A stretch of DNA of 64,000 nt from Steroidobacteraceae bacterium. Lineage in GTDB: Bacteria; Pseudomonadota; Gammaproteobacteria; Steroidobacterales; Steroidobacteraceae. Location: the NCBI GenBank assembly GCA_025458865.1, contig JALORP010000015.1, positions 1 through 64,000 of the forward strand, in the 5' to 3' direction. The notes below the pieces were generated by a model, which was not told the origin of the DNA, ran no database searches, and worked only from the letters and a program-made list of their open reading frames with translations. Below, one piece after another: positions 36,201 through 44,504 of this stretch. Every line of letters starts with the position of its first letter. Position 1 is the stretch's first letter. Made by a program: the position numbers and the translations under genes.

Positions 36201-36664
36201 TGCGCGAAGGCCTGCCGGAGCAACTGCTGGCGCCGGCCGAGGCGCGCGTGACCGAGGCGCTATCGCGGGTCGCGGCGAGCGCGGTGGCGGCACGGCTGCT
36301 CGACCCGTCCGCGAGCGAGGCGGAAAGCGAGCTGGCGCTCACGGCGGAGCTCGACGGCGCGCTCGTCCGGGTGCGGATCGACCGCAGTTTCGTGGACGAG
36401 GCGGGGGTGCGCTGGGTCGTGGACTGGAAGACGGGCGCTCATGCCGGCGGGAGCCTCGACCGGTTCCTCGCGCAGGAACTGGAGCGCTATTCGCCGCAGC
36501 TCGCGCTCTATTCGCGGGTGATGGCGCTGCACGACGGCCGGCCGCAGCGGCTCGGGCTCTACTTCCCGCTGCTCGACCGCTTCGTGGAATGGCCAGCCGG
36601 CGCGAGCGCGGCCTCCAGGAGCGACTCGAGCTCGCCCGGCGGCATGGGTCGCCCGCACAGGTAG
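33203..36664 (+). CDS. AddA/RecB-like UvrD helicase-nuclease
   Basis: A 1153-residue helicase-nuclease. SF1 helicase motifs: Walker A APAGSGKTSLLT (K32), motif Ia ITFTRKAAAEM, Walker B DEYQDT (D413), motif III VGDPMQSIYGFREADV and motif V/VI VMTIHKAKGLEFD with AYVAVTRARRRLHL. A C-terminal PD-(D/E)XK nuclease has RWVVDWKTGAH (D1074, K1076). With the AddB-like protein it would unwind and resect DNA breaks for RecA. Its last 106 bases overlap the convergent GGDEF-EAL gene. Confidence 0.93.
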   Translation: MPDPAAQDARARQRALDPEHSFVVQAPAGSGKTSLLTQRFLRLLACVERPEEVVAITFTRKAAAEMRHRIVAALASAAAGPPAGDSEAERLTHGLAVEALANSRRRGWDLERHPSRLHVQTIDGFNHWLARRMPLAARIALSPDLADDAASIHALAARRLVARLEEEGEVAAALARLARLLGYDPARLAETLAGMLGRRELWLPKVLELARGGRAREEMEGLLAAALERELASIRACLSGGPAEAAILLLSEAAAADPGGPLAPLAGVCALPPACAGAAEAWRCLAGALLTKQGRPRARLDKNTGFPPALRKLKEQLLALLQALAADEAAVGALAAVDRLPPARYTDAQWQLVEALRAILVPAAAELQAVFAELRQVDHAAVAAAARSALGAEDSPSELALALEYRLRHLLVDEYQDTAPAQEALLRRLVAGWQPGDGHTLFCVGDPMQSIYGFREADVTLFLEAQVRGIGGVALEPLVLERNFRSCRAIVDWANAAFARLLPQQEDYERGAVRHAPSVPTRDDEPAAGVTVHPGLGPDAQRDAGIVARLAAEAVAEIRALESAGEARSVAILVRSRSSLPPVLAALRRAGVEYRGVELDSLGERPAVRDLLALARALLHLGDRTAWLAVLRAPWCGLALADLHALCEGDTETTVLALLDRRRAALSEDGAARIARVLPVLRDALDDLGREPLGSTVRAAWLALGGPAVVDDPSDLENASACFDALDDLAAGTDGPPEASAVERAIEGLMASPVGSPEARVQVMTIHKAKGLEFDTVILPSLERAVPAADRQLLYWAPVAVAPGRRGIVLASRGDEPADRGDDPLERWMRRLERERSRLELGRLAYVAVTRARRRLHLVGAARVDESGEEGPQLAAPREDTLLGVLWPALRDAFETALAGESEPGRGHAAPAERPRACAPALMRLPAGYAPPPTPEGHGGAGSVEARGRPGAVRPEFDWAGEQARAVGAVVHRELERLARERLPARDLPRASRRWRLELLREGLPEQLLAPAEARVTEALSRVAASAVAARLLDPSASEAESELALTAELDGALVRVRIDRSFVDEAGVRWVVDWKTGAHAGGSLDRFLAQELERYSPQLALYSRVMALHDGRPQRLGLYFPLLDRFVEWPAGASAASRSDSSSPGGMGRPHR

Positions 36665-38754
36665 CCCTGCATCTCGTCGCAGCCGAGCCCGCGGAGGAAT
36701 TCGATCTGCGCGGCGGTCTCGACGCCTTCTGCGACGACCCGCAAGCCGAGGTTGTGGCCCAGCGCGACGATGGTGCGGACGATGGCGGCATCGTCCGCGT
36801 CATGGGTGACGTCGGCGACGAAGGAGCGGTCCACCTTGAGCCTGTGGACGGGAAACCGCTTGAGGTAGGCGAGACTCGAGTAGCCGGTCCCGAAGTCGTC
36901 TATCGCGATCTCGACACCGAGCCTCTGCAGCTGTCCGAGCGTATCCACCATGCGCGGCACGTCGTGCATGACCATGCCCTCGGTGATCTCGAGTTCCAGC
37001 TGTCCCGGCGCAAGCGCGGTTTCGCGGAGGATCTCGGCGACGACGTCCAGGAAGTCCGGCTGGCGCAGCTGTCGCGGAGACACGTTGACCGAGACCAGCA
37101 GTGGGCCGAGCCCGCGGTCGCGCCACCGGCGGGCCTGGCGGCAGGCGTGCTCCAGCACCAGCCGCCCGATGGGAACGATCAGGCCGGTCTCCTCGGCCAG
37201 CGGGATGAAGCGTGAAGGCATCACCATGGCTTCGCCCGGGGGCTGCCAGCGGACCAGCGCCTCCGCCCCGTTCACCCGGCCGGTCGCCACGTCGAGGCGC
37301 GGCTGGTAGTGCACGACGAAATCACCGTTCTCCACCGCGCGGCGCAGCCGGCGCTCGGTCTGGATGCGCTCGGCCAGCTCGGCGCTGAGCTGGGGCGTGA
37401 AGAACTGCAGCGTGTTGCGCCCGCACTCCTTGGCGCGATACATGGCGGCGTCCGCGTTCTTGAGGAGGGTTTCGCTGTCCCGGCCGTTGTCCGGGAAGAT
37501 CGCCACGCCGACGCTGCTGGTCACGTGGAACTCGCCGAATCGGCTGTTCCACGGCGCAGACAGCACCTCGAACACCCGGCCGGCCCGGGCCTGCACGTCG
37601 GCGAGGCTGTGAGCCCCGGCGATGACGATGACGAACTCGTCGCCGCCGAGACGGGCGACGGTGTCGCGCTCGCTCACGCAGGAACGCAGGCGGCCGGCCA
37701 TCGCGACCAGCAGGTCGTCGCCGGCCTGGTGTCCGAGGCTGTCGTTGATGTACTTGAACCGGTCGAGGTCCACGAACACCACGGCGAGGCAGCCCGGGCC
37801 GCCCGCGGTCGCGAGGATGCCCTGCTCGAGCCGCTGCCTTAGCAGCGAGCGATTCGCCAGCCCGGTCAGTTCGTCGTAGTTCGCCTGCTGCTCGATCCTT
37901 GCCTCGTAGCGCTTGCGCTCGGTGATGTCCTCGACGGTCCCCTCGTAATGCGATAGCGCGCCATCCTCGCCGCACACGGCGCGGGCATTCTCGGATATCC
38001 AGATCACGCTGCCGTCGCGCCGGAAAACCTGCGACTCGAACCCGACCACCGATCCCCGCGCGCGCACCCGGCGGATGAATTCCTCGCGGCGCCCGGGATC
38101 CACGTACAGCTGGGCGCGGATGTCCCGCAGCCCGGCGATCAGCTCGGGCGGGGAATCGAAGCCGTAGATCCGCGCGAGCGCCGGGTTGGCGTCGAGGTAC
38201 TGGCCCTCCGGCGTGCTCCTGAAGATGCCCTCGATCGCGTTCTCGAACAGTCCGTGATAGCGCCTCTCCGCCGCCCGCAGCGCATGGAGCGCCTGCACCC
38301 GGGCGGTGACGTCCTGCACGATCCCTTCGATGGCGAGGAGGCGACGGTGGCGGTCGTAGAGCCCGACACCCCGCTCCCAGACCCAGCGGATGGAGCCGTC
38401 CGCGTGGATCAGGCGGTACTCGATGTCGAAGCGTCGTTGCGCCGCGAGGGCCGCATGGATGCCAGAGCGGACACGCTCCCGATCCTCGGGATGGGTGATC
38501 GATTCGTAGGACACGCGCTGGTTGAACAGCAGGTCCTGCGGCTGGTAGCCGGTGAGCCGCTCGCAGCCCTCGCTGACAAACTCCATCGTCCACTCGGCGT
38601 CGTCGAGGCAGCGGTAGACCATGCCGTCGAGGTTCCCGAGGAGGGTCTTCAACATGCGCGCGAACTCGCGCTGGTCACCGTCGCGCAGGGCGTCGGTGCC
38701 GGGCACCGGCGCCGCGTCGGGCGCGTGCCGTGGCTTGGGGAGCAGGCCGCTCAT
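36559..38754 (-). CDS. PAS-PAS-GGDEF-EAL cyclic-di-GMP protein
   Basis: A 731-residue cytosolic signalling protein without membrane helices. Two PAS domains (about 35-150, 165-275) with C-terminal PAC motifs come first, then GGDEF (370-374, RLGGDEFVIVIAG) and EAL (498-500, GAEALVRW; DDFGTGYSSLAYL). Both catalytic signatures look intact, so it could make or degrade c-di-GMP. The inhibitory RxxD site is SERD here, so product inhibition is probably absent. It lies downstream of the T2SS operon on the same strand; its 3' end overlaps the AddA-like gene. Confidence 0.94.
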   Translation of the reverse strand: MSGLLPKPRHAPDAAPVPGTDALRDGDQREFARMLKTLLGNLDGMVYRCLDDAEWTMEFVSEGCERLTGYQPQDLLFNQRVSYESITHPEDRERVRSGIHAALAAQRRFDIEYRLIHADGSIRWVWERGVGLYDRHRRLLAIEGIVQDVTARVQALHALRAAERRYHGLFENAIEGIFRSTPEGQYLDANPALARIYGFDSPPELIAGLRDIRAQLYVDPGRREEFIRRVRARGSVVGFESQVFRRDGSVIWISENARAVCGEDGALSHYEGTVEDITERKRYEARIEQQANYDELTGLANRSLLRQRLEQGILATAGGPGCLAVVFVDLDRFKYINDSLGHQAGDDLLVAMAGRLRSCVSERDTVARLGGDEFVIVIAGAHSLADVQARAGRVFEVLSAPWNSRFGEFHVTSSVGVAIFPDNGRDSETLLKNADAAMYRAKECGRNTLQFFTPQLSAELAERIQTERRLRRAVENGDFVVHYQPRLDVATGRVNGAEALVRWQPPGEAMVMPSRFIPLAEETGLIVPIGRLVLEHACRQARRWRDRGLGPLLVSVNVSPRQLRQPDFLDVVAEILRETALAPGQLELEITEGMVMHDVPRMVDTLGQLQRLGVEIAIDDFGTGYSSLAYLKRFPVHRLKVDRSFVADVTHDADDAAIVRTIVALGHNLGLRVVAEGVETAAQIEFLRGLGCDEMQGYLCGRPMPPGELESLLEAALAPAGHSTKRSSSGK

Positions 38755-38812
38755 TCACGCCGTTAGCGGCCGGCCGCGCGGGTTCCTGAGGCGCGAGTTC
38801 ACAGAATTGCCG

Positions 38813-38831
38813 GCGCACCATCGCGGTGCGC
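38813..38831. repeat. short GC hairpin downstream of gspN
   Basis: GCGCACC (38813-38819) pairs with GGTGCGC (38825-38831) in the 130-bp gap between gspN and the GGDEF-EAL gene. There is no T-tract; it may slow or end T2SS transcription. Confidence 0.35.
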
Positions 38832-38884
38832 GCGGCCGGCATGGGGCAGGAGCCGCACGGCCGTGCCTACGCGGCACAGCGTCC

Positions 38885-39631
38885 CTAGAGGGTTCCCTCG
38901 ATGGCGAAGCTGCGACGGCCGAGCGAGTCGGGCGGGCCGAGGTAGGCGAGCGCCTGCTGGACGCGCGGGTCGGCCCCGGGAGCCGTGGCCACCTCGCCAC
39001 TCAGCAGGTACTGTCCGCGGGGGTCGAGGGTCAACGTGGCCCGCACGGTCAGGGCGCCGGTGCCGAGGTCGCGCAGGCGGCCGGCGATGCCCTCGGAGCC
39101 GACGCTGCCTTCGCCGAGCAGCAGTTCGAAGTCCCCAAGCCCGCCGCTGCCGGCATAGGGGGCGCTGAGGCCGCGGACGTGGACCGTGCCTTCAGCCGCC
39201 ACCGGCCGACCGTCGCGCAGTTCCAGGCGCGCCACGTCGAACTCCACCCTGCCGTTCCAGCCGCGGGGAGCCAGAAAGCCGTGGAGGTTCGAGATCGGAA
39301 GCGAACCCTTCAGGTCCGACAACAGCACGCGGCCCCCGGTGCGGACGGCGACGTCCAGCCCGACGGATGCGTCCGGCGGGCCGTACACGACGGCATAGTT
39401 CAGTTCGAGCAGCGGCAGGCGCCAGGGCCGGCTGGACCAGCGAACGGGACCGAGCGCGTGTCCCTTCCAGCTGGCATTGTCCACGCTGCCGCGCCAGATG
39501 CTCCCGTGGAGGCCATCGAGCGCGAGGCCGGTGGGCAGGAAGCGCAATGCGACCGTCGCCGGCAGCAGGGCGACGAGGAACAGCAGGAACGCCGCGATTC
39601 CCGCGGCGGCGAGGACCGCAGGGCGGTTCAT
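38885..39631 (-). CDS. gspN: type II secretion system protein N
   Basis: A 248-residue inner-membrane-anchored protein with one N-terminal helix (AGIAAFLLFLVALLPATVAL). The periplasmic part has the GspN pattern LDGLHGSIWRGSVDNASW. It is the last gene of the gsp operon; GspN is present only in some T2SS and its role is unsettled. It overlaps gspM by one base. Confidence 0.85.
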   Translation of the reverse strand: MNRPAVLAAAGIAAFLLFLVALLPATVALRFLPTGLALDGLHGSIWRGSVDNASWKGHALGPVRWSSRPWRLPLLELNYAVVYGPPDASVGLDVAVRTGGRVLLSDLKGSLPISNLHGFLAPRGWNGRVEFDVARLELRDGRPVAAEGTVHVRGLSAPYAGSGGLGDFELLLGEGSVGSEGIAGRLRDLGTGALTVRATLTLDPRGQYLLSGEVATAPGADPRVQQALAYLGPPDSLGRRSFAIEGTL

Positions 39632-40098
39632 CAGGGGCCGCGCAGCACGATGCTGGCGTTCACCAGCCCCGCATTCTCGGTGCCGTCGACGCTCGCCGAT
39701 TCCACGGACAGGCCCCGTTCCTGCTGGACGCGCGCCAGCCAGAGCACCAGCGTGTCGAAGGTCGCGGACTCGAACCGCACCCGCAGGCCGCCCCCGGCGG
39801 CCGGCTCCACCCCGGCGAGTGCGCCGCCGAGGCCGGCGTCGCGCGCGGTGCGGTCCACGAGCAGCGGCAGCGGCTCATCGCTGCGGGCTGCCGGCATGGC
39901 CTGAAGGCGCGGGGCGGCCGCCTGCATCCATGCCAGGTCGTCGCGCTTGCGCTCGACGCGCCGTTCCGCGGACGAGACGGCGGAGGAAAGCGCGGAGAGA
40001 CCCCCGACGACCAGCAGGATCGCCGCGACGGCGGTTCCCCACAGCAAGACCTGGCGGTCCCGCGAAGAAAGGCCGGCGTACCAGGAGCTCAGGTTCAT
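39631..40098 (-). CDS. gspM: type II secretion system protein M
   Basis: A 155-residue bitopic protein: a short cytosolic start (MNLSSWYAGLSSRDRQ), one helix and a periplasmic ferredoxin-like domain. Normal size for GspM (about 150-165). It works with GspL to anchor the assembly platform. It overlaps gspL by four bases. Confidence 0.87.
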   Translation of the reverse strand: MNLSSWYAGLSSRDRQVLLWGTAVAAILLVVGGLSALSSAVSSAERRVERKRDDLAWMQAAAPRLQAMPAARSDEPLPLLVDRTARDAGLGGALAGVEPAAGGGLRVRFESATFDTLVLWLARVQQERGLSVESASVDGTENAGLVNASIVLRGP

Positions 40099-41306
40099 GT
40101 GGCCCCCGCGGGGCGGATGGACACGAGCCCGTCAACACCGCCCTCGCGAGGCACCGTCGACTGGACGTCGAAGCTGAGGCCGCGCTGGCCCACGGCCCGC
40201 GCGAGCTCACTGAGCGTCTCGCCGGTCGGCGCGAAGATGCGCAGGTCGAGCATGCGGTCGCGCCAGCCGAGGGAACGGATCTGGACGCCGCCGATGGCGA
40301 CGAAGGCCTGCGAGAGCGCGTCGAGCCGGCCGAGCAGGCCGGATGGATCCGCGGCCGCGCCGGCGCCGAGCCGCTGAGACATCTGCTGGCGAGGGTCCTC
40401 CATCGTCTGCACGTCCGGCATGGCCACGCGGAAAGTCTGCTCGATCGCGGCGTCGAGGCGGCGCTCCTCGTCCCGCAGCTTCACGAGCTCGTAGACCGAT
40501 GTGCCTGCGAGAAGCGCGACGAGCCCCGCCGCCAGCGCGGCCGGCAGGCGCCAGCGGCGCCACTGGGCGCCGAGGCCGCTGCGCGGCGCGAACGGGCCGC
40601 ACATGAGCGACAGCGGCGGGCGGGCCAGGGCGCCGGCGGCGAACAGTGGCAGCGACCCGTCGGGGAGCAACTGAAGATCGAGGCTGCCGGTGACCTCCCG
40701 CAGGGCCTCGATCATGTTGCGCGAGCCTTCCCAGTCCTGCTGCGCGACATAGAGCTGTACGTGGCGGTCCTCGCCTTCGAGCCCGGCGAGCGCGAAGGCC
40801 TCGGTGAGCGGCTCGACGGACAACGCGAACGGGAGCCCCGCCGGCGGCTGCACCGTAAGCTGCCCGCCCTCGAGGACCACCACGGTCTTGCCAGGATTCT
40901 CCGGAAGGCAGAGCGTTTCGCAGTACATCGCTTCCGGCGCGAGTCCCGCAGCCTCGAGCGACGCCAGCCAGCCCGTCATCCGCTCGCGCGGCACCGCGAG
41001 CACGCGCGCGCGTCCGTCCTCGGATTGCTTGCCCACAGCGAAGTGGAAGTCCTCGACGTCGCCTGCGAGCTGCTCCTCGAGTGCGAAAGGCGCCACCTGT
41101 GCGAGCCGGGCGCCTCGGGCGGGCAGTTCGGGCTCCGCCAGGGTCACGTCCGTGCCGGGGACCAGGGCGATGACGCGGCGCTCTGCGGCGAGCGGCGCGG
41201 CGTCGGCCACCGCGCCAGTCGAGACCGGCCCGAGACGCGCGCCGGAGGCATCGACGATGACCCACGACACGGGTTCGCCGAGGCGCAGGACGAGGATCTG
41301 GTTCAT
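40095..41306 (-). CDS. gspL: type II secretion system protein L
   Basis: A 403-residue protein. The N-terminal actin-like cytosolic domain (ILVLRLGEPVSWVIVD ... FALEEQLAGDVEDFHFA) binds the GspE ATPase; one helix near residue 250 (ALAAGLVALLAGTSVYEL) leads to a periplasmic ferredoxin-like domain. The expected GspE partner is not encoded in this window. It follows gspK by four bases. Confidence 0.92.
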   Translation of the reverse strand: MNQILVLRLGEPVSWVIVDASGARLGPVSTGAVADAAPLAAERRVIALVPGTDVTLAEPELPARGARLAQVAPFALEEQLAGDVEDFHFAVGKQSEDGRARVLAVPRERMTGWLASLEAAGLAPEAMYCETLCLPENPGKTVVVLEGGQLTVQPPAGLPFALSVEPLTEAFALAGLEGEDRHVQLYVAQQDWEGSRNMIEALREVTGSLDLQLLPDGSLPLFAAGALARPPLSLMCGPFAPRSGLGAQWRRWRLPAALAAGLVALLAGTSVYELVKLRDEERRLDAAIEQTFRVAMPDVQTMEDPRQQMSQRLGAGAAADPSGLLGRLDALSQAFVAIGGVQIRSLGWRDRMLDLRIFAPTGETLSELARAVGQRGLSFDVQSTVPREGGVDGLVSIRPAGAT

Positions 41307-41310
41307 GGGG

Positions 41311-42234
41311 TCACTCGGTTCCGGAGGAGCGCAACACGGTTCTCACGCCGCCTGCCGCGTTGCGCTCCAGCAGACTGTACAGGGTGAGTTGCGAGGTGCC
41401 AATACTGACGACGGCGACGCTTCGAAACCAGCTGGAACTCTCGGCGACGACCTGCGCAAGCGCCTGGTACTGGTCGGCATCGAGGGTGGCCTGGAGGTCC
41501 GTCAGCAGCGGGAAGCAGCCCTCGGCTCGGTTCCGGGCGAGCGCCTCGGCGTCGCCGAAATCCGTGCCGCCCTCGACCAGCGCGGCGAGCACGAGCGGCG
41601 TCGCCGTGCACACGTTGATCCGCGTGCCCGCGGGCAACGCGGCCACGTGCGGCCGCAGGCGCGCGAAGTCGTCGAGCGTGAACCCGGGCAGCGCGAGCAT
41701 CTCCGAGGTCGAAGTCACCGGGCCGTTGGCGGCACGGTAGCCCGGAACCTGGCTCAGGTAGACGCCGTCCTCCGCGCCGTCCGGGAACCGCTCGACGGTG
41801 TCGGCATCGAGCCAATCGGCGAGGGCACCGGCGAAACGCTGGTCAACGCCCGCAAGCCGCAGCAGGCGCGAGAATCGCTCAAGGTTCGCCTCGTCCACGG
41901 TGCCGTCCGCGCGCAGCAGGTTGTTGAGGTTGAAGCGCCCCTGCATGTCCTCCAGCCCGCCCTCGATCGTGCCGCCGTCGACGGGCAGTGGCGGGAGGGG
42001 CTGGGCCCAGGGCTCGTCGAGCTCGTCGCGCTGCGAATCCTGGAGGTCCTTGCGCAGGATCTCCGCCGCCCAGGCCTCGGCGCCCAGCGCGACGTGCCAA
42101 CCCTGGTTGAGAGCGCCTATGCCCGCCGTGCGCCGAAGGTCGAGCGCGGCCTCGGTCCCGACACGCGCCGCGAGCACGGTCGCGATGGCGACGAGCACCA
42201 CCGCGGTGATGAGGGCGACGCCGCGCTGCCTCAT
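41311..42234 (-). CDS. gspK: type II secretion minor pseudopilin K
   Basis: A 307-residue large minor pseudopilin. The N terminus MRQRGVALITAVVLVAIATV is a prepilin-like sequence cleaved after Gly; the usual Glu at +5 is replaced (GVALIT), as is normal for GspK, which caps the tip. A saposin-like region with QGRFNLNNLL is diagnostic. It overlaps gspJ by four bases. Confidence 0.93.
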   Translation of the reverse strand: MRQRGVALITAVVLVAIATVLAARVGTEAALDLRRTAGIGALNQGWHVALGAEAWAAEILRKDLQDSQRDELDEPWAQPLPPLPVDGGTIEGGLEDMQGRFNLNNLLRADGTVDEANLERFSRLLRLAGVDQRFAGALADWLDADTVERFPDGAEDGVYLSQVPGYRAANGPVTSTSEMLALPGFTLDDFARLRPHVAALPAGTRINVCTATPLVLAALVEGGTDFGDAEALARNRAEGCFPLLTDLQATLDADQYQALAQVVAESSSWFRSVAVVSIGTSQLTLYSLLERNAAGGVRTVLRSSGTE

Positions 42235-42842
42235 CCGGGCACCTCCACGAGGCGGCGTATCTCGCCGTAGTCAGCGAGCTCGATGACGATCTCCACCGCC
42301 AGCGGCCGGGCCCGCAGCTCGGCGCCGCCGACGCTGCCCAGCTCCGGCCATTCGAGCTGCCACTGCCGCGCGGAATTCATGTAACGGATCTCGACGCGCC
42401 GGACATTGTCCAGCAGCTCGCGGCGCACGGGCTCGGTGGACAGCACAGGGTCGGTGACCGTCCAGTGCCGCCGCACGAGCACCTCGTCCTCGAGCGTGTA
42501 GACCACGCGCTGCACGGTGCCGCGCGGCGTTCCGGACGTGTTCGGCCAGCCTGCGCGAGACATCTCGACGAGGCTCGTAGCGTTGGGGTCGCGGAACAGG
42601 GCCGGGCGGTAGCCGTCGCCGATGGTCTCGCGGACCGGGCGCGGCGCAAGCTGGCGGAAATCACCGGTCATCAGCGTCACGGCGCGCTGCACCTCGCGGA
42701 CGCGGTCCATGTGCTCGCGCGTGCGTTCCACGGCGATGCGCGTGTCGGCGACGCCCCGGTGCGCGAGCACGCCGAGCACGGCGAGGATCACGCTGGCGAC
42801 GAGCACCTCGATGAGCGTGAAGCCGGAAGCCCTGCGCCTCAT
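42231..42842 (-). CDS. gspJ: type II secretion minor pseudopilin J
   Basis: A 203-residue pseudopilin. The cleavage site is RRRASG^FTLIEVLVA, with the Glu+5 needed for assembly. The body contains ARPVRETIGDGYRPALF, typical of GspJ. It forms the pseudopilus tip with GspI and GspK. It overlaps gspI by four bases. Confidence 0.93.
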   Translation of the reverse strand: MRRRASGFTLIEVLVASVILAVLGVLAHRGVADTRIAVERTREHMDRVREVQRAVTLMTGDFRQLAPRPVRETIGDGYRPALFRDPNATSLVEMSRAGWPNTSGTPRGTVQRVVYTLEDEVLVRRHWTVTDPVLSTEPVRRELLDNVRRVEIRYMNSARQWQLEWPELGSVGGAELRARPLAVEIVIELADYGEIRRLVEVPG

Positions 42843-43360
42843 TCCTCGGGCTCCTCGGTGCCGGGCACGGGGGCAGGTCGCGGCGGGCGGGGTTCGCGCC
42901 GTTCCATCTCGTCATCGTCATCCGTGCCGCCGGCGGGGGCGCCTCCGGTCCACGGCGTGATGGAGGGCGCCGTTCCGAGGCTCGTCGCTCCGGCGAAGCC
43001 CGTGACCTGGGCGAGCGAGGAATCCTCCGCATCGGACTCCCGGCGCACGCGCACGTCGATGCGCCGGATGTTCTCTACGGGCGTCTGCGCGACCGTTGCC
43101 GTCCAGCGCCAGGCCTGCCCGGCGAAGTCCACGCGGCCCTCGGTTTCGTCCACGGAGGGCATCTCGCCGGTGAGGCGCAGCTCCGTCAGGCGATTGTCGG
43201 CGATCCAGGCGGCGAAGGTGCGGTCACGAAGGTAGGAGGCGTTGTTGACGGTGTCGTTGACCACGCGAAACACGGCCATCAGGCCGAGCGCGACGATCGC
43301 CATCGCGACCACGACCTCTATGAGCGTGAAGCCACGCTCGCCGCGATCAGGGCGTCTCAT
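42839..43360 (-). CDS. gspI: type II secretion minor pseudopilin I
   Basis: A 173-residue pseudopilin with prepilin site RGERG^FTLIEVVVAMAIVALGL and NNASYLRDRTFAAWIADNRL, characteristic of GspI. It is longer than usual (about 125) because of a Pro/Asp/Glu-rich C-terminal tail after about residue 135 (PAGGTDDDDEMERREPRPP). This low-complexity tail is odd. It overlaps the end of gspH by 14 bases. Confidence 0.92.
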   Translation of the reverse strand: MRRPDRGERGFTLIEVVVAMAIVALGLMAVFRVVNDTVNNASYLRDRTFAAWIADNRLTELRLTGEMPSVDETEGRVDFAGQAWRWTATVAQTPVENIRRIDVRVRRESDAEDSSLAQVTGFAGATSLGTAPSITPWTGGAPAGGTDDDDEMERREPRPPRPAPVPGTEEPEE

Positions 43361-43889
43361 CGCGCGAGAACTCTATGGTGCCGTCGACCGCGCCCGCCAG
43401 CGTCACGCGCGCGCCGCTCGCGCTGCGCAGCAGCGAAAGCCTGTAGGGAACCACCTCGCCGCTGGCCGCGACCAGCACCTGCGGCAGCGGCTGCTCGGTC
43501 GTCTCCACCGGCTTGAGCAGCACGCGGCGGCCCTCGATCTCGAGTTCCAGCGCAAGCCCGGGCGGAAGGTCGTGGGTCGCGAACCAGCGGTCGCCGCCGG
43601 CGGGAAACCAGCCCTGGCGCCGCCCGTCGAAGACCATGACCTCGTAGCGGGACGGCTCGACGCGAAGGCCGTAATCCCGGCCCTCGAGTTCAGCCTGCTC
43701 CAGGGTGACGGCGACGACGTCCGCGATGCGCCGGGCCTCGTCCTCGATCTCGCGGTCTCCGCCGAGCGCGCCCACCGCGACGGTGACGGCCATCACGAGG
43801 ATCCCGATGATCACGACGACCACCAGGATCTCGATCAGCGTCATGCCCCGCGAGCGCAGGGCCGGCGGCGAGGCGGGGAGGGCGCGCAC
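43347..43889 (-). CDS. gspH: type II secretion minor pseudopilin H
   Basis: A 180-residue pseudopilin with a leader ending SRG^MTLIEILVVVVIIGIL; the residue after the cleavage site is Met rather than Phe. The body has VMVFDGRRQGWFPAGGD, as in GspH. It overlaps gspI and is 15 bp after gspG. Confidence 0.92.
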   Translation of the reverse strand: MRALPASPPALRSRGMTLIEILVVVVIIGILVMAVTVAVGALGGDREIEDEARRIADVVAVTLEQAELEGRDYGLRVEPSRYEVMVFDGRRQGWFPAGGDRWFATHDLPPGLALELEIEGRRVLLKPVETTEQPLPQVLVAASGEVVPYRLSLLRSASGARVTLAGAVDGTIEFSRDETP

Positions 43890-43904
43890 GAAGGGGCGCC
43901 GGGG

Positions 43905-44342
43905 TCAGTCCACGTTCCAGTTGCCGACGTCGGACGCTACGCCCTCGCCGCCGGGCTGGCCGTCGGCACCGAGGGACCAGAGGTCGTACTCGCCGCCGCG
44001 CGTGCCGGGGAACTGGTACTGGTAGTCGTTGCCCCAGGGGTCCTTGGAGAGCTTCTGCACGTAGCCCCCGGCCTTCCAGTTGCGCACGTTGGGGTCGGCC
44101 GGCTTCTCGACCAGCGCGCGCAGGCCCTGGTCGGTGGACGGATAGGTGTAGTTGTCCATGCGGTAGAGGTCGAGCGCCGTGCCGAGGGTGCGGATGTCCG
44201 ACTGCGCCTTGGTCACGCGCGCCTCGTCGACGCGGCCGAGGATCTGCGGACCGATCAGCGCTCCGAGGATCGCGATGATCACCATGACCACCATGATCTC
44301 GATCAGCGTGAAGCCACGCATCGGGATGGAACTGGAGCGCAT
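43905..44342 (-). CDS. gspG: type II secretion major pseudopilin G
   Basis: A 145-residue major pseudopilin. Prepilin site PMRG^FTLIEIMVVMVIIAIL, then the diagnostic VTKAQSDIRTLGTALDLYRMDN and YPSTDQGLRALVEKP and the Ca-binding C-terminal WGNDYQYQFPG. It polymerises the pseudopilus that pushes substrates through the outer-membrane secretin. It is the first gene of this operon; the upstream neighbour is the divergent fabD. gspC, D, E and F are not here. Confidence 0.96.
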   Translation of the reverse strand: MRSSSIPMRGFTLIEIMVVMVIIAILGALIGPQILGRVDEARVTKAQSDIRTLGTALDLYRMDNYTYPSTDQGLRALVEKPADPNVRNWKAGGYVQKLSKDPWGNDYQYQFPGTRGGEYDLWSLGADGQPGGEGVASDVGNWNVD

Positions 44343-44463
44343 CGACGACTCCCTGGCGCAGGGCCGCAGCGATTGGGGAAACGGCAGTCATGATAACAGA
44401 CGCGACCGAGAGCCCGAGGTTCCCCCGTCGCCGTTTTGCGCCGCCGCCGCCAGCGTCGCGCCC

Positions 44464-44469
44464 TATAAT
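44464..44469 (+). promoter_or_regulatory. -10 box of fabD promoter
   Basis: A perfect TATAAT at 44464-44469 lies in the 162-bp gap between divergent gspG and fabD, 35 bases before the fabD start. A good -35 is not evident at 17 bases; TTGCGC (44436) is 22 bases away. It probably drives the fab-pab-holB group. Confidence 0.55.
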
Positions 44470-44504
44470 CGCGCGCGTTCCCGAAGCGACCGGGGGAGAT
44501 TGCG

